A stretch of DNA of 64,000 bases from Candidatus Tumulicola sp. GTDB taxonomy: Bacteria > Vulcanimicrobiota > Vulcanimicrobiia > Vulcanimicrobiales > Vulcanimicrobiaceae. The notes beneath the pieces are model-generated. The model searched no databases. It was not told where the DNA came from and saw only the letters and a list, made by a program, of their open reading frames with translations. The DNA is taken from positions 186,001 through 250,000 of the forward strand of contig DASXDT010000005.1 in assembly GCA_036490475.1 (NCBI GenBank), written 5' to 3'. This document shows positions 45,750 through 54,412 of the stretch, piece after piece. Both the position numbers and the translations under genes were made by a program. Numbering within the stretch: position 1 is the stretch's first letter; every line of letters starts with the position of its first letter.

Positions 45750-46576
45750 TAACCCGCCGCCAACGCGCGCACCGCGAGCGCCAGCTTCACCGGCGTCGGA
45801 ACGCTCGGACGGATATTGACGGTGTCGTAGTTCACGCGTTGGATCGCGTCGCAGATCGCCCGGCCGCCCAAGCGATAGAGCGCCAATTGCAGACGCAACG
45901 CCATCGGCGCCCGGCGTTCCAACTGCAGGCCCGACTCCAACAGCGTGCGGGCGCGATTCACCAGAGATTCGACTGCGAATGCCACACCGCCGCTACGTAC
46001 GTCTTCTTGCAGCAAGTACGAACGTCCGATCTTGCGATCGCGGCTGACATCCTGCGCGTGATTGGCCAGTTGCAGCCCGACGCAGACGTCGTCCGACCAG
46101 CGTTGGTTCTCTTCGCCGGCGATACCGAACACGTGCAACACCATACGCCCGACCGGCGCAGCCGATAGCATGCAATATCCCAAGAGTTCGGGCCATGATT
46201 CGTACGATGTCACGCGTTGATCCATCAAATTCGCTTCGATCAAGTCCAAGAACGGCTGCGCCGGAATCCCGCACCGGGCGACCGTCTGCGACAGCGCCAG
46301 CAACACCGGGTGCACCGGCGCGACGCCTGCGAACGCATCGCAAACTTCGGAACGCCAACGCTCCAATCTCGGGACGGCTTGTGCGCTCGCACTTTCGTCG
46401 CCGAGATCGTCGGTGGTCCGGCAGAACGCGTACAAACGCGCCAGGTCGGTACGACGGCTCCGGTCTACGAAGGCCGATGCGACGCTAAAGTTTTCGTAAT
46501 GGCGTCCCGTTAGATACCGGCAGTAGGCATCGGCGGCATCCAAGGTGAGGCCGGCCGTCGCGGAGGGTTCCCGCAT
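45749..46576 (-). CDS. hpnC: Hydroxysqualene synthase HpnC
   Basis: Converts presqualene diphosphate to hydroxysqualene. Start ATG 46576 (MREPSATAGLTLDAADAYC) has AGAGGAAG upstream and gives 275 residues; the frame stays open to a TTG at 46624. Motifs are HYENFSVASAF, FCRTTDDLGDE (Asp56, Asp57 and Asp60) and NHAQDVSRDRKIGRSYL with the second magnesium site. It differs from hpnD enough to be assigned as the C type, and the order hpnC-hpnD-hpnE-shc is the common one. Confidence 0.93.
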   Translation of the reverse strand: MREPSATAGLTLDAADAYCRYLTGRHYENFSVASAFVDRSRRTDLARLYAFCRTTDDLGDESASAQAVPRLERWRSEVCDAFAGVAPVHPVLLALSQTVARCGIPAQPFLDLIEANLMDQRVTSYESWPELLGYCMLSAAPVGRMVLHVFGIAGEENQRWSDDVCVGLQLANHAQDVSRDRKIGRSYLLQEDVRSGGVAFAVESLVNRARTLLESGLQLERRAPMALRLQLALYRLGGRAICDAIQRVNYDTVNIRPSVPTPVKLALAVRALAAG

Positions 46577-46620
46577 AACCGGCTTCCTCTTTCCCCCCGT
46601 TGCGTGCCGAACCTCCGCCG

Positions 46621-47694
46621 TCAATCGTGCGGCTCCGCTCGGTGAAGACGTTGCGTGCGACGTAAGTCCGCAATCGTTCGCGCACCGATGCAGAACATCG
46701 CCACGCGCAACGTTTCGATCAACTCGCGCGCTAAATTAGCCGTTTCGACCGTTCCTGCATCGGCCGCCCGCAAAAAGGCGCCCGCCACACCTGCGAAATC
46801 CGCGCCGAGCGCGATCGCTTTGGCGACGTCGATACCGTTGCGAATTCCTCCGCTCGCGCCGATCGTCGCGTGCGGCGCGACCCGGCGAGCATCCACCACA
46901 CAACGCGCCGTTGGTATGCCCCAACCCGCAAACGCTCCGGCAACGCGCGCGCGCCAGGGTTCGGCGATACGAAATCGCTCGACCTCGCTCCACGATGTTC
47001 CGCCCGCGCCGGCCACGTCGATCCCGCGTACGCCGGCATCGATGAGGCGACGGACGGTATCCGGGGCGATTCCGTTGCCGACTTCCTTCACAATAACGGG
47101 CACGCCGACACCGGCGCACACGTCCGCAATCTGCGGCAACAAATTCGCAAAGCGCGTGTCGCCCTCGGGCTGCAACGCTTCCTGGAGCGGATTACAGTGA
47201 ATCGCCAACACGTCTGCCTGCAATAGATCGACCAAACGACGGCATTCGTCGGCGCCGTAACCTCGATTCAATTGCACGGCGCCGACATTCGCGAAGAGGA
47301 CGACGCTGGGCGCGATCTCGCGCACCGCGAATGTCGAAAGTTGCTCGGGCGATTCGATCAGCGCGCGGCCGGAACCGAGCCCCATCGCTAGGCCGAACGA
47401 TTCCGCCGTTTCCGCCAGCCGGCGATTGATGCGGGTCGCTTCGGGCGTGCCTCCGGTCATGCACGAAATCAACAGCGGCGCCGCCAACGGCCGACCGAAC
47501 AATTGGCACGACGTGTCGACCGTAGAAAAATCGAGGTCGGGCAGCGCTTCGTGGACGAAAACGTAATCCTCGAAACCGGCGGTTACACCTTTGGCGTCGA
47601 CGTCGCATTCGAGGTTGATTCGAATGTGTTCGGCTTTGCGCGACGACGTCGCGCGATCAGGCGGCCTGCGCGACGACGTAGTCGACCACCTCAC
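46621..47694 (-). CDS. fni: Type 2 isopentenyl-diphosphate isomerase
   Basis: Interconverts IPP and DMAPP using FMN. The core begins SRKAEHIRINLECDVDAKG, the family's N-terminal substrate loop, and carries ISCMTGG, GLGSGRA and VIVKEVGNGI (with the FMN-contacting Lys), VDVAGAGGTSW (as GIDVAGAGGTSW) and IGASGGIRNGIDVAKAIALG. The only usable start is GTG 47694, which gives 357 residues with about 18 extra residues before the usual N-terminus and overlaps the prenyl-synthase-like gene by 38 bases. It feeds DMAPP to prenyl chain synthesis in this operon. Confidence 0.93.
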   Translation of the reverse strand: MRWSTTSSRRPPDRATSSRKAEHIRINLECDVDAKGVTAGFEDYVFVHEALPDLDFSTVDTSCQLFGRPLAAPLLISCMTGGTPEATRINRRLAETAESFGLAMGLGSGRALIESPEQLSTFAVREIAPSVVLFANVGAVQLNRGYGADECRRLVDLLQADVLAIHCNPLQEALQPEGDTRFANLLPQIADVCAGVGVPVIVKEVGNGIAPDTVRRLIDAGVRGIDVAGAGGTSWSEVERFRIAEPWRARVAGAFAGWGIPTARCVVDARRVAPHATIGASGGIRNGIDVAKAIALGADFAGVAGAFLRAADAGTVETANLARELIETLRVAMFCIGARTIADLRRTQRLHRAEPHD

Positions 47695-48433
47695 GAAATC
47701 CGCGCGCGGGTTCGGGCGCGGTCAAACAGCGATCGACCGCGGCGGCGGCTTTGGCCGCAATGCGAGCGCATAGCGCGCGATCTCCGCTCGACTCGGCCGC
47801 CGCCAGCAGCCGTCCGGCGCGGTCGAATCCGCGTGTGACGAAGGCATCCGCGCCGGCGACGATCGCCCCGGCAGCGAGGGCCGCTCCCGTCAGCGTCGCG
47901 CTGCGGCGGCGGACCGATCGGACGCGCTGCAACAATCCGGCGCGGTGGCCGCGGACTTCGAGCTCGACATCGCTGGTGCGGCCCTCGATGGCTTCGAGTA
48001 CCGCTCGTCCGAGCGAGGCGGCGACCTCCAACCGGCGCGACGCGTTCACAACGTCTTGCGCCAGCGCCCGCAAGGCGAGCGCATACAGGGCATCGCCCGC
48101 GTTCAAGCTCTGCCCTAAACCCCATCGCGCGACGAGCGACTCGCTGCCCTCGGCCGAAGCGCCGTCGACCAATTCGTCGTGCAGCAGCATGAAGCGGTCG
48201 AACAGATCCATTGCCGCGGCCACCGGAACGGCGTCTTCGATCGGACCGCCGCAGGCGTCGCAGGCCCACAACACGAGGGTCGGCCGAAGCAACGCGCGAG
48301 CCTGTGCGCCCTCCGACGAACGTTCGATGATCGTCCATGCAGTCGACCGAAGTGGCAGCGCGATTCCTTGCAGATACTGCAGGATGCGGGCACGATAGTC
48401 GCCCAACGGAAGCGGCTCGAAGGTCGTCGCCAT
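47657..48433 (-). CDS. Degenerate polyprenyl synthetase-like protein
   Basis: A 258-residue protein with the trans-prenyl synthase fold, placed first in the hopanoid operon where a farnesyl diphosphate synthase is expected. ALLRPTLVLWACDACGG holds the conserved Arg-Pro, and FMLLHDELVDGA is the first aspartate-rich motif, but as DELVD instead of DDxxD. RSATLTGAALAAGA matches the Lys/Arg-Thr-Ala region. The second aspartate-rich motif is missing, and the protein is about 40-80 residues shorter than active synthases. It could be a non-catalytic partner subunit or an altered enzyme. Confidence 0.75.
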   Translation of the reverse strand: MATTFEPLPLGDYRARILQYLQGIALPLRSTAWTIIERSSEGAQARALLRPTLVLWACDACGGPIEDAVPVAAAMDLFDRFMLLHDELVDGASAEGSESLVARWGLGQSLNAGDALYALALRALAQDVVNASRRLEVAASLGRAVLEAIEGRTSDVELEVRGHRAGLLQRVRSVRRRSATLTGAALAAGAIVAGADAFVTRGFDRAGRLLAAAESSGDRALCARIAAKAAAAVDRCLTAPEPARGFREVVDYVVAQAA

Positions 48434-48484
48434 ACGGGGACTGGCCTTCGTCGCCCGCCATCATCGTCCGCTTTGGAGAATTAC

Positions 48485-49345
48485 ATGCTGATCGGTTCGG
48501 AAGAACACAAACGGCTTTTCTGCGAAACGTTTATCGCGTCGCACAACCGCTACGAACCGCAAGACATGCCGTGGCCGCAACTCGACGACGTTTCGCTGGC
48601 GCGTCTGCGCGCGATCCCGATCTGGACGATGGCGCTCGATATCGAGTTCAGCGCCGGTGCGATGCTGCAAGGCTTTTCTACAACCGAAAGCGATCCGCTG
48701 GTACGCGATGCGCTGGCGATGCAGGGATTCGAAGAAGATCGCCACGGGCGCATCCTTGCGGAAATGATTCGCCGCTACGGTCTAACGGTCCAAACGAAAG
48801 AACCGACTAAAGACCCGACGCGTCGGGCGTTCGTACACTTCGGCTACGACGAGTGCGTCGACTCGTTCGCGGGTTTCGGCATCTTTAAACTAGCGCGCGA
48901 CGCGCGCATTCTTCCCGAGTCGTTAACGTCGCTGTTTGCGCGCGTACTCGAGGAGGAAGCACGGCACATCGTCTTCTTCGTCAACTGGATCGCTTGGGAT
49001 CGCGCGCGGAGCGGCTTGACGCCGCCATACATGCAGATCGTGCCGTCCCTCGTGAGTTACGTCGCCGCGATCGTTCGCCGCGTACAAGGCGGCAGCGCTA
49101 TGGCCGGCAGCGGCAACAACGACGGAAGTGCCGCGATGGGTCTATTTTCGGACGTGATGCGCGATCTCACGCCGGCCAAATTTCTGCGGGCGTGCCTTAC
49201 CGAAAACGATCGTTACATGCGCTCGTTCGACCGGCGGCTTTTGCGGCCGCGCGTCATACCTACGTTAGGAATGGCCGTACTCGTCGTCATGGAACTGATC
49301 GACGCGGTGCGGGCGCTTCTCGGCCGCGCGCAAGCGCGAGCATAA
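48485..49345 (+). CDS. Ferritin-like di-iron protein with two EExxH motifs
   Basis: A 286-residue protein starting at ATG 48485 with GGAGA 7 bases upstream. Two EExxH motifs (EEDRH at 83-87, EEARH at 157-161), plus DIEF near 54, give the four-helix carboxylate-bridged di-iron pattern of ferritin-like oxidases and oxygenases. A hydrophobic segment near the C-terminus (VIPTLGMAVLVVMELIDAV) may be membrane-associated. It is divergent from the hopanoid operon (51 bases between starts) and is followed after 30 bases by a DUF4242 gene. A role in hopanoid oxidation is possible from context only. Confidence 0.75.
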   Translation: MLIGSEEHKRLFCETFIASHNRYEPQDMPWPQLDDVSLARLRAIPIWTMALDIEFSAGAMLQGFSTTESDPLVRDALAMQGFEEDRHGRILAEMIRRYGLTVQTKEPTKDPTRRAFVHFGYDECVDSFAGFGIFKLARDARILPESLTSLFARVLEEEARHIVFFVNWIAWDRARSGLTPPYMQIVPSLVSYVAAIVRRVQGGSAMAGSGNNDGSAAMGLFSDVMRDLTPAKFLRACLTENDRYMRSFDRRLLRPRVIPTLGMAVLVVMELIDAVRALLGRAQARA

Positions 49346-49375
49346 AAACCACACGAACTTCGGAGGACAACAGCC

Positions 49376-49657
49376 ATGGCGTTACGCCGATATGTCATCG
49401 AACGCGCGATCCCGGGCGTCGGAACGCTCGAACGCGAGCAGCTGCGCGAAGCGGCCGCAACATCCAACGCAGCCCTCGCCCAACTGGCTCCCGACATCCA
49501 ATGGGTCGAGAGCTACGTCGCCGGCGATAAGACGTTTTGCGTCTATCTGGCTAAAGACGAAGACGTGATCCGCAAACATGCCGAGATCAGCGGATTTCCC
49601 GCCACGACGATCACCGAAATTCGCAAGACGATCGACCCGACCACCGAACGCGCTTAA
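49376..49657 (+). CDS. DUF4242 (SCO4226-like) small protein
   Basis: A 93-residue protein matching the DUF4242 layout: RYVIERAIPGVG at the N-terminus, a central ESYVAGDKTFCVYLAKDEDVIRK-like stretch and the AEISGFPATTITEIR end. A Streptomyces member binds nickel, and similar metal binding is possible. ATG 49376 has GGAGG about 9 bases upstream. It follows the di-iron gene closely and probably shares its transcript. Its stop overlaps the DUF1003 gene tail to tail. Confidence 0.82.
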   Translation: MALRRYVIERAIPGVGTLEREQLREAAATSNAALAQLAPDIQWVESYVAGDKTFCVYLAKDEDVIRKHAEISGFPATTITEIRKTIDPTTERA

Positions 49658-50193
49658 CCCGGAGACGACTTTTCCACGGCGCGGGCCGTTTCGGTTTCGA
49701 GCCGGTCCACCGCCGTTCGTAGATCCGTCGCCTCGGCCATCTGCTCGGCTTCCGAATCGTTGCGATCGGGCAGCGTCGGATCGTCTTTGCGTAACGTCTC
49801 GAGCAATTCGACGATTTTCGCGGCTTTACGATCGATAACTAGCGCCAACTGCAGTGTCACTTGGGCGCGCTGATCGGCGAGTCGACCCTGCCGGTTCTCG
49901 CTGATCAAAATCAGCGCCGCCATCATGAGCGAGAACGTTCCGACGATCAATTGCAGCCACGAAAACGCGCCGGTATCGAAGGGACGATGCAGTCGCCCGG
50001 CAACAATATCGACCCCACTCCATAACAGGACGAAGGCAACAAGCGAGTACGCGAACCACGGTCGGCCGATCGTATCGGTCAGCCACTCGATCCCTCGTTG
50101 CGAGCGCGGCACCCGCCGTAAATTGTCGGCGTGGATCTCCGCCAACATTTTGACCGCGTTTTCAACCGGGTGCGGACTTTTCTCGTCGTTCAT
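49654..50193 (-). CDS. DUF1003 membrane protein
   Basis: A 179-residue inner-membrane protein. The DUF1003 core has two transmembrane segments, WFAYSLVAFVLLWSGVDI and WLQLIVGTFSLMMAALILI, joined by a short loop (FDTGAFS), followed by SENRQGRLADQRAQ and a charged helical C-terminus that may form a coiled coil. The start is ATG 50193 (MNDEKSPHPVENAV); the earlier open frame overlaps the gene upstream and is proline/arginine-rich. The function of the family is unknown to me. Confidence 0.85.
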   Translation of the reverse strand: MNDEKSPHPVENAVKMLAEIHADNLRRVPRSQRGIEWLTDTIGRPWFAYSLVAFVLLWSGVDIVAGRLHRPFDTGAFSWLQLIVGTFSLMMAALILISENRQGRLADQRAQVTLQLALVIDRKAAKIVELLETLRKDDPTLPDRNDSEAEQMAEATDLRTAVDRLETETARAVEKSSPG

Positions 50194-50207
50194 GCCCCCG
50201 GGGCCGT

Positions 50208-50459
50208 TTACGGGCGCTGGGGCCAGTTCCCGCCGAAGACGGTCAGCCGGCGACCCTGGACGCGGCGGCGCACGGCACCCGCCGAGCGTAGGCGCGCTCC
50301 CACTTGCTCTTCGGATTCCTCGCCGATGTAGTTGCGCAATGCGATTTCCACAATCGCCGAAGTGGAGCAAGAGTGCCGTGCCTTGAGGCGCTCGAGCCGC
50401 TCCAGCAAGGGAGCGGTGAGGGTCACGGTGATGCGGCCGAGATTTGCCTTCGTATCCAT
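50208..50459 (-). CDS. Ribbon-helix-helix (CopG-type) DNA-binding protein
   Basis: An 83-residue protein, MDTKANLGRITVTLTAPLLE onward. RITVTLTAPLLERLERLKARHSC gives the strand and first helix of a ribbon-helix-helix fold, and STSAIVEIALRNYI the second. The tail is arginine-rich. Such proteins are small dimeric repressors, often antitoxins, but no toxin-like gene is beside it. It sits between the MFS exporter gene upstream (56 bases) and the DUF1003 gene downstream (14 bases), all on the minus strand, and might control them. Confidence 0.75.
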   Translation of the reverse strand: MDTKANLGRITVTLTAPLLERLERLKARHSCSTSAIVEIALRNYIGEESEEQVGARLRSAGAVRRRVQGRRLTVFGGNWPQRP

Positions 50460-50515
50460 AATCTTATTGAGAACGGGCGACGACGCCGGTTGGATTGTTT
50501 GAATTCGGGGCGATT

Positions 50516-51724
50516 TTACCCGAGGCGTTCGATCTGCCGCAGCGATGGGAACAGTTTCAACCACAAAACGGCGATGGCGATGCATGCCAAGCCGCCGAGC
50601 CCGGCCGCGGCCACCGGCCCGAGCAATGCCGCCGCCGTTCCGCTCTCGAACTCGCCTAGTTGATTCGACGCATTGATGAACAGATAGTTGATGGCGCCGA
50701 CCCGCCCGCGCATCTCGTCCGGGGTAGATAACTGAACGAGCGAGGCTCGAATCACGACGCTCACCGTATCGGCGGCACCCATCAGCGCCAGCGCGGCCAG
50801 TGACAGCGCCGTCCAGCGCGATAGGGCGAATACCACCGTCGCCGCCCCGAACACGCCGACCGCCGCCAGCATTTTGATGCCGACTCGCCGCCGGATGGTC
50901 CGGCGTGCCAGAACGATCGTCATCGCCAGGGCGCCGACAGCCGGAGCGGCTCGCAGCGCACCTAAAGCCCAGGGGCCCGCGTGCAAGATGTCGCGCGCGT
51001 AAATCGGTAAGAGCGCGGTCGCACCACCGAACAACACGGCGAAGAGATCCAACGAGATGGTGCCGAGGATCGCGGGATTGTCGCGCACGAACGCGATGCC
51101 GGCGAAGGCGTCGCGCAGTGTCGGACGTTCCTCCGGCGCGGGCGAACGGTCGACTCGAATCGAGGCGCTCAGCAAGGACGCCAAGAGCCAAAACGCGGCC
51201 ATGATTACGCACGGAACGCCCGGCGAAAATGCATACGAAATGCCGCCGAGCGCCGGCCCAGCGATCGCCGCGACCTGAAAGGCTCCCGACGATAGCGCAG
51301 CTCCGCGCGACAAGTCTTTGTCGCTGGTGACGCCCGGCAAGAGCGCGGCCGACGACGGACTTTCGTACGCGCCGGCGATGCCGAGAAGCAACACCGCGGC
51401 GTACAACTCCCAAACGTTCAGCCGATGTGCGAATGCGCCCCACGCAAGAAATCCGGCGGTTATTCCCTCGACCGTTTGGCAAATCTGTACGATGCGCCGC
51501 CGCTCGAAGCGATCCGCCGCATGTCCCGCGACGAACACCAACGCCGCTGACGGAACGAATTGCACCAGGCCCGCCAATCCGAGGGCGAACGCGCTTCCGG
51601 TGATGGCGTAAATCTGCCAACCAATGAAAACGGCCGAGATCGTGTACGCGAACTCCGATCCGGCTCGCGACGAAAAGTACAGGACGAACGGCCGATGCCG
51701 CAACAAGCTGCGTGCGGACGTCAC
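50516..51724 (-). CDS. MFS exporter (EntS-like)
   Basis: A 402-residue 12-span major facilitator, starting at GTG 51724. Early features are RHRPFVLYFSSRAGSEFAY and the loop motif GHAADRFERRRIV between spans 2 and 3; a second-half counterpart is seen in STPDEMRGRVGAINYL. This pattern is that of the EntS/MFS_3 group, which exports siderophores or drugs. No siderophore genes are nearby, so the substrate is open. The ribbon-helix-helix gene follows downstream and may regulate it. Confidence 0.88.
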   Translation of the reverse strand: MTSARSLLRHRPFVLYFSSRAGSEFAYTISAVFIGWQIYAITGSAFALGLAGLVQFVPSAALVFVAGHAADRFERRRIVQICQTVEGITAGFLAWGAFAHRLNVWELYAAVLLLGIAGAYESPSSAALLPGVTSDKDLSRGAALSSGAFQVAAIAGPALGGISYAFSPGVPCVIMAAFWLLASLLSASIRVDRSPAPEERPTLRDAFAGIAFVRDNPAILGTISLDLFAVLFGGATALLPIYARDILHAGPWALGALRAAPAVGALAMTIVLARRTIRRRVGIKMLAAVGVFGAATVVFALSRWTALSLAALALMGAADTVSVVIRASLVQLSTPDEMRGRVGAINYLFINASNQLGEFESGTAAALLGPVAAAGLGGLACIAIAVLWLKLFPSLRQIERLG

Positions 51725-51740
51725 GATGCCGAAAGGAGCT

Positions 51741-52490
51741 TTACGAGCTGAGCTTGACCAGCGCGATCGGTTTGGTAGTCGGTTTGAGCGATCCGCCTTC
51801 GGGCTCGACGCTCAGGGCCACCATCGCCAGCGATTGCGCCGACGCCGGAATTTCTATTATCGTCATCGAGCTGCCCGGCGCACTGAAAGTAATCGACGGT
51901 CGAACGACCTTCGAACCTTTAGCAATCGTCCAGGCTTGATACACGCGACCCTTCGGAAGCGATTCGGGCGCGCGCATCGCGACGTACAGATGCGAACCGC
52001 GCGTGACAATCACACCGTTTTCGAACGGGTACCGCCGCGCATCGCCCGCAGCGAGATCGGCCAACATCCGATGCTCGCGCTGCGCCGACGCGTTGGCTGC
52101 GAGCAGAGCCGTCTGCTCCGATGCAGAGGTCGCACGCTGGGCCGCTATATCGCGTTGTAACCGTTGGTTTTGCGCGCCGAATCCGAGCGCAATGGCGACG
52201 CATGCCGCGGCAGCCAGCCAACCGGGCCAAGCCGAGATCGAACGCCTTGCCAGCACCGGCGGGCGGGCGGCCTGCATGATGCGCGCCTTGAGTTCGGGTC
52301 CGGGAAGTTGCGCTGCAGTCGCCTCCGCGGAGTACGCGATTGCCGTAACTGCCGGCGCGAGCGCATCGTATTCCGCGCGACACTCCGCGCACGTGTCCAT
52401 GTGCGTTTGCACCGCTGCGGCTTGGCTCGCCGGAAGAACGCCTAACGCGTATGCTGCGACGTCGTCGAGCATCGTCTCGTGCGAATCCAT
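51741..52490 (-). CDS. Anti-sigma factor (RskA-like) with zinc-finger domain
   Basis: A 249-residue membrane protein. The N-terminal anti-sigma domain has HMDTCAEC (His30, Cys34, Cys37; the HxxxCxxC zinc motif). One transmembrane segment is at about 91-107 (WLAAAACVAIALGFGAQ), a coiled stretch follows, then a periplasmic RskA-type beta domain (GSHLYVAMRAPESLPKGRVY). It should hold the adjacent ECF sigma factor inactive until regulated proteolysis. Its ATG overlaps the sigma stop (TGATG). The remainder of the open frame upstream belongs to the sigma gene in another frame. Confidence 0.9.
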   Translation of the reverse strand: MDSHETMLDDVAAYALGVLPASQAAAVQTHMDTCAECRAEYDALAPAVTAIAYSAEATAAQLPGPELKARIMQAARPPVLARRSISAWPGWLAAAACVAIALGFGAQNQRLQRDIAAQRATSASEQTALLAANASAQREHRMLADLAAGDARRYPFENGVIVTRGSHLYVAMRAPESLPKGRVYQAWTIAKGSKVVRPSITFSAPGSSMTIIEIPASAQSLAMVALSVEPEGGSLKPTTKPIALVKLSS

Positions 52491-53065
52491 CACGATATCG
52501 CCACGTGTAGCAGCTCGCGAAGCCGGCGCAGTCCGGATCGAATTCGCGTTTTTACCGTGCCGAGGGGCAAACCAGTTTGCCGCGCGATCGCGTCGTGCGT
52601 CATGCCTCCGAAAAATCCCAGTTCGAGTAGCAAGCGCTGTTCGTCGGGTAACCGACCCATTGCGGCTCGCGCGCGCTCCCCGTCCAAGCGTTCCATCGCC
52701 GACTGTTCCAACGTAGAATCCGCAGGAATTGATTCGGAGAGTTCGCTTTCGGAGCGCAGCTTTTTCGAACGTAGGACGTCGATGGCGCGATTCCGGGCAA
52801 CGCGAGCGAGCCAACCTTCGAGGTTGCCCGATTGAAACGCATCCGGAGCGGTCCAAATTTTGAGGAACACGTTCTGCGTCACGTCCTCGGCCGCAGAAGG
52901 ATCGGCTAGGACGCGCAAAGCCAGACCGTATACCAGCGCGTGGTAACGGTCGTAGAGGCTCTCGAAAGCGTCCGCATCACGAGCGCGCACGCGCTCCATG
53001 AGGCGCGACGCATCTTGCATGTCAGCAACATTCGCGCCACTCCCAACGAAGGTCCGTTTTTTCAT
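52490..53065 (-). CDS. ECF sigma factor (SigK/RpoE type)
   Basis: A 191-residue extracytoplasmic-function sigma factor. Region 2 is DADAFESLYDRYHALVYGLA to EDVTQNVFLKIW (core binding and minus-10 recognition). Region 4 is MGRLPDEQRLLLELGFFGGM and THDAIARQTGLPLGTVKTRI (minus-35 helix-turn-helix). The ATG at 53065 is used; an internal ATG (MQDASRLMERVRARD) is also possible. It forms a pair with the downstream anti-sigma gene. The 125-base gap upstream (53066-53190) probably holds an autoregulated promoter, though I did not find a convincing pair of boxes. Confidence 0.92.
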   Translation of the reverse strand: MKKRTFVGSGANVADMQDASRLMERVRARDADAFESLYDRYHALVYGLALRVLADPSAAEDVTQNVFLKIWTAPDAFQSGNLEGWLARVARNRAIDVLRSKKLRSESELSESIPADSTLEQSAMERLDGERARAAMGRLPDEQRLLLELGFFGGMTHDAIARQTGLPLGTVKTRIRSGLRRLRELLHVAIS

Positions 53066-53190
53066 CAACGGCCGCCGGGACGCCGCGGATTGGCCGCGAC
53101 ATGCAGAGAGCCGGCGCAGAGACGTTCCACGCCGGCTGGTATGACGATCATCGAGGCCGGGGCGCTAATTCGGCTATCCGCGCAGAACGG

Positions 53191-53442
53191 CTAGCGAGCG
53201 GCGTTCGGTGACGGTGGTGTCATCGGCGTGGGAACGGTCGCCGGCGAGGGCAACTGGCCGGGCGACGGAATCGCACCCGGCGTCGGCGCGGGCATTCCGG
53301 ATGCCGAAGGCGAGGGCATCTGCATCGGCATCATCGTAGCCGCCGGGCTGGGCATCGTTTGTTGAGCGGACGCGACGGCCGTGCCGGCGCCCATGCCGAT
53401 CGCCACGGCGACCGAAAGAATTGTCAAGGCTTTGTTCATCAT
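53191..53442 (-). CDS. Small Pro/Met-rich exported protein
   Basis: An 83-residue protein with a signal peptide (MNKALTILSVAVAIGMGAGT, cut near ASAQQ). The mature peptide of roughly 55 residues is almost only Pro, Ser, Met, Ala, Gly and Thr, with repeated M/T-P-S-P units (MPSPAA, MPSPSA, IPSPGQ, LPSPAT, TPPSP). It is probably unstructured and may sit in the periplasm or attach to the wall. It lies upstream of the sigma/anti-sigma pair on the same strand. No family recognised. Confidence 0.65.
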   Translation of the reverse strand: MMNKALTILSVAVAIGMGAGTAVASAQQTMPSPAATMMPMQMPSPSASGMPAPTPGAIPSPGQLPSPATVPTPMTPPSPNAAR

Positions 53443-53470
53443 AGCTCGTGCTACCCAATTGCACGCTCGT

Positions 53471-54412
53471 CTACTCAGCGGGTGTCACGCGAAGCACGAT
53501 CTTCGCGCCCGCGCGACCGGCCGATAGATCGTCGAGAATCTCCGGCGCCTCCTCCAATGGCCGTTCGGAATACTGGACTTTTATCGTCCCGTCGGCGACG
53601 AATCGGGCGACGGTTTCCAGTCCCTGCGGCGACGATTGCGGCGTTTGCGCCATCGCGATATTCGATGCGACCCGGTCGCGCGCCGCAAACCACTCGACGT
53701 CGGCATCGTGAATGGTGGTAACCAAAGAGCCGCCGGGGCGCAGCACCGTGTTATATTCCTTGAGCGTTTCGCCGTCACTGACCAAATCTAAAACGGCGTC
53801 GTACTTTTCATCGCCGAGCCCTGCGATGCCGGAGGATTCGTCGACGGCACGCGATGCACCCAACGCGCGAACCCGTTCGATTTGACTGGCTTTCACGATC
53901 GCCGTTATCTCGGCGCCGCGAGCCCGCGCCATCTGCAGCGCAGCCGAACCGACGGAACCGGCCGCACCCGCGATGATCAAGCGCGTACCGCGGCCCACGT
54001 TCAACATTTCCAACGCACCTAATGCCGTCAACAAGGGAGTCGGTAATGCGGCAGCCGTCGCGTCGTCGACGCCATCGGGGATACGCGCGAACGGCGACGC
54101 CGCGACATGTTCGCGCAGCATCGTTCGCTCGACGTAACTACCCGAACCGCGCGCTACGCCGAAGACGCGGTCGCCCGCTGCGACGCTTCGAACATCGCTG
54201 CCCGCCGATTCGACGACGCCGGCGAAATCTTGACCCAACACGAACGGGAACCGCTCGATTTGGCCGGCAAGCCCGTCGCGCACTTTCCAATCGATCGGGT
54301 TGACTCCGGCGTACGTAACGCGGACGATCGCATCGCCTGGACCGGGCGCCGGAGCCGGAATATCTGCGAGACGGCCGTGCTCGCCGGCGCGATCGATGAC
54401 GATGGCTTTCAT
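53471..54412 (-). CDS. NADP-dependent quinone oxidoreductase-like MDR protein
   Basis: A 313-residue zinc-independent medium-chain dehydrogenase/reductase of the quinone oxidoreductase group. Start is MKAIVIDRAGEHGRL. Features are VTYAGVNPIDWKVRDGL, FPFVLGQDFAGVVESAG, the dinucleotide motif IIAGAAGSVGSAALQMA and KYDAVLDLVSDGE. No structural or catalytic zinc cysteines are present. ATG 54412 overlaps the glycosylase stop as ATGA. Confidence 0.9.
   Translation of the reverse strand: MKAIVIDRAGEHGRLADIPAPAPGPGDAIVRVTYAGVNPIDWKVRDGLAGQIERFPFVLGQDFAGVVESAGSDVRSVAAGDRVFGVARGSGSYVERTMLREHVAASPFARIPDGVDDATAAALPTPLLTALGALEMLNVGRGTRLIIAGAAGSVGSAALQMARARGAEITAIVKASQIERVRALGASRAVDESSGIAGLGDEKYDAVLDLVSDGETLKEYNTVLRPGGSLVTTIHDADVEWFAARDRVASNIAMAQTPQSSPQGLETVARFVADGTIKVQYSERPLEEAPEILDDLSAGRAGAKIVLRVTPAE

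Noticed and set aside
50460..51620. Large minus-strand frame upstream of the ribbon-helix-helix gene
   Set aside because: It lies within the MFS gene in another frame; only the last 83 codons form a recognisable domain.
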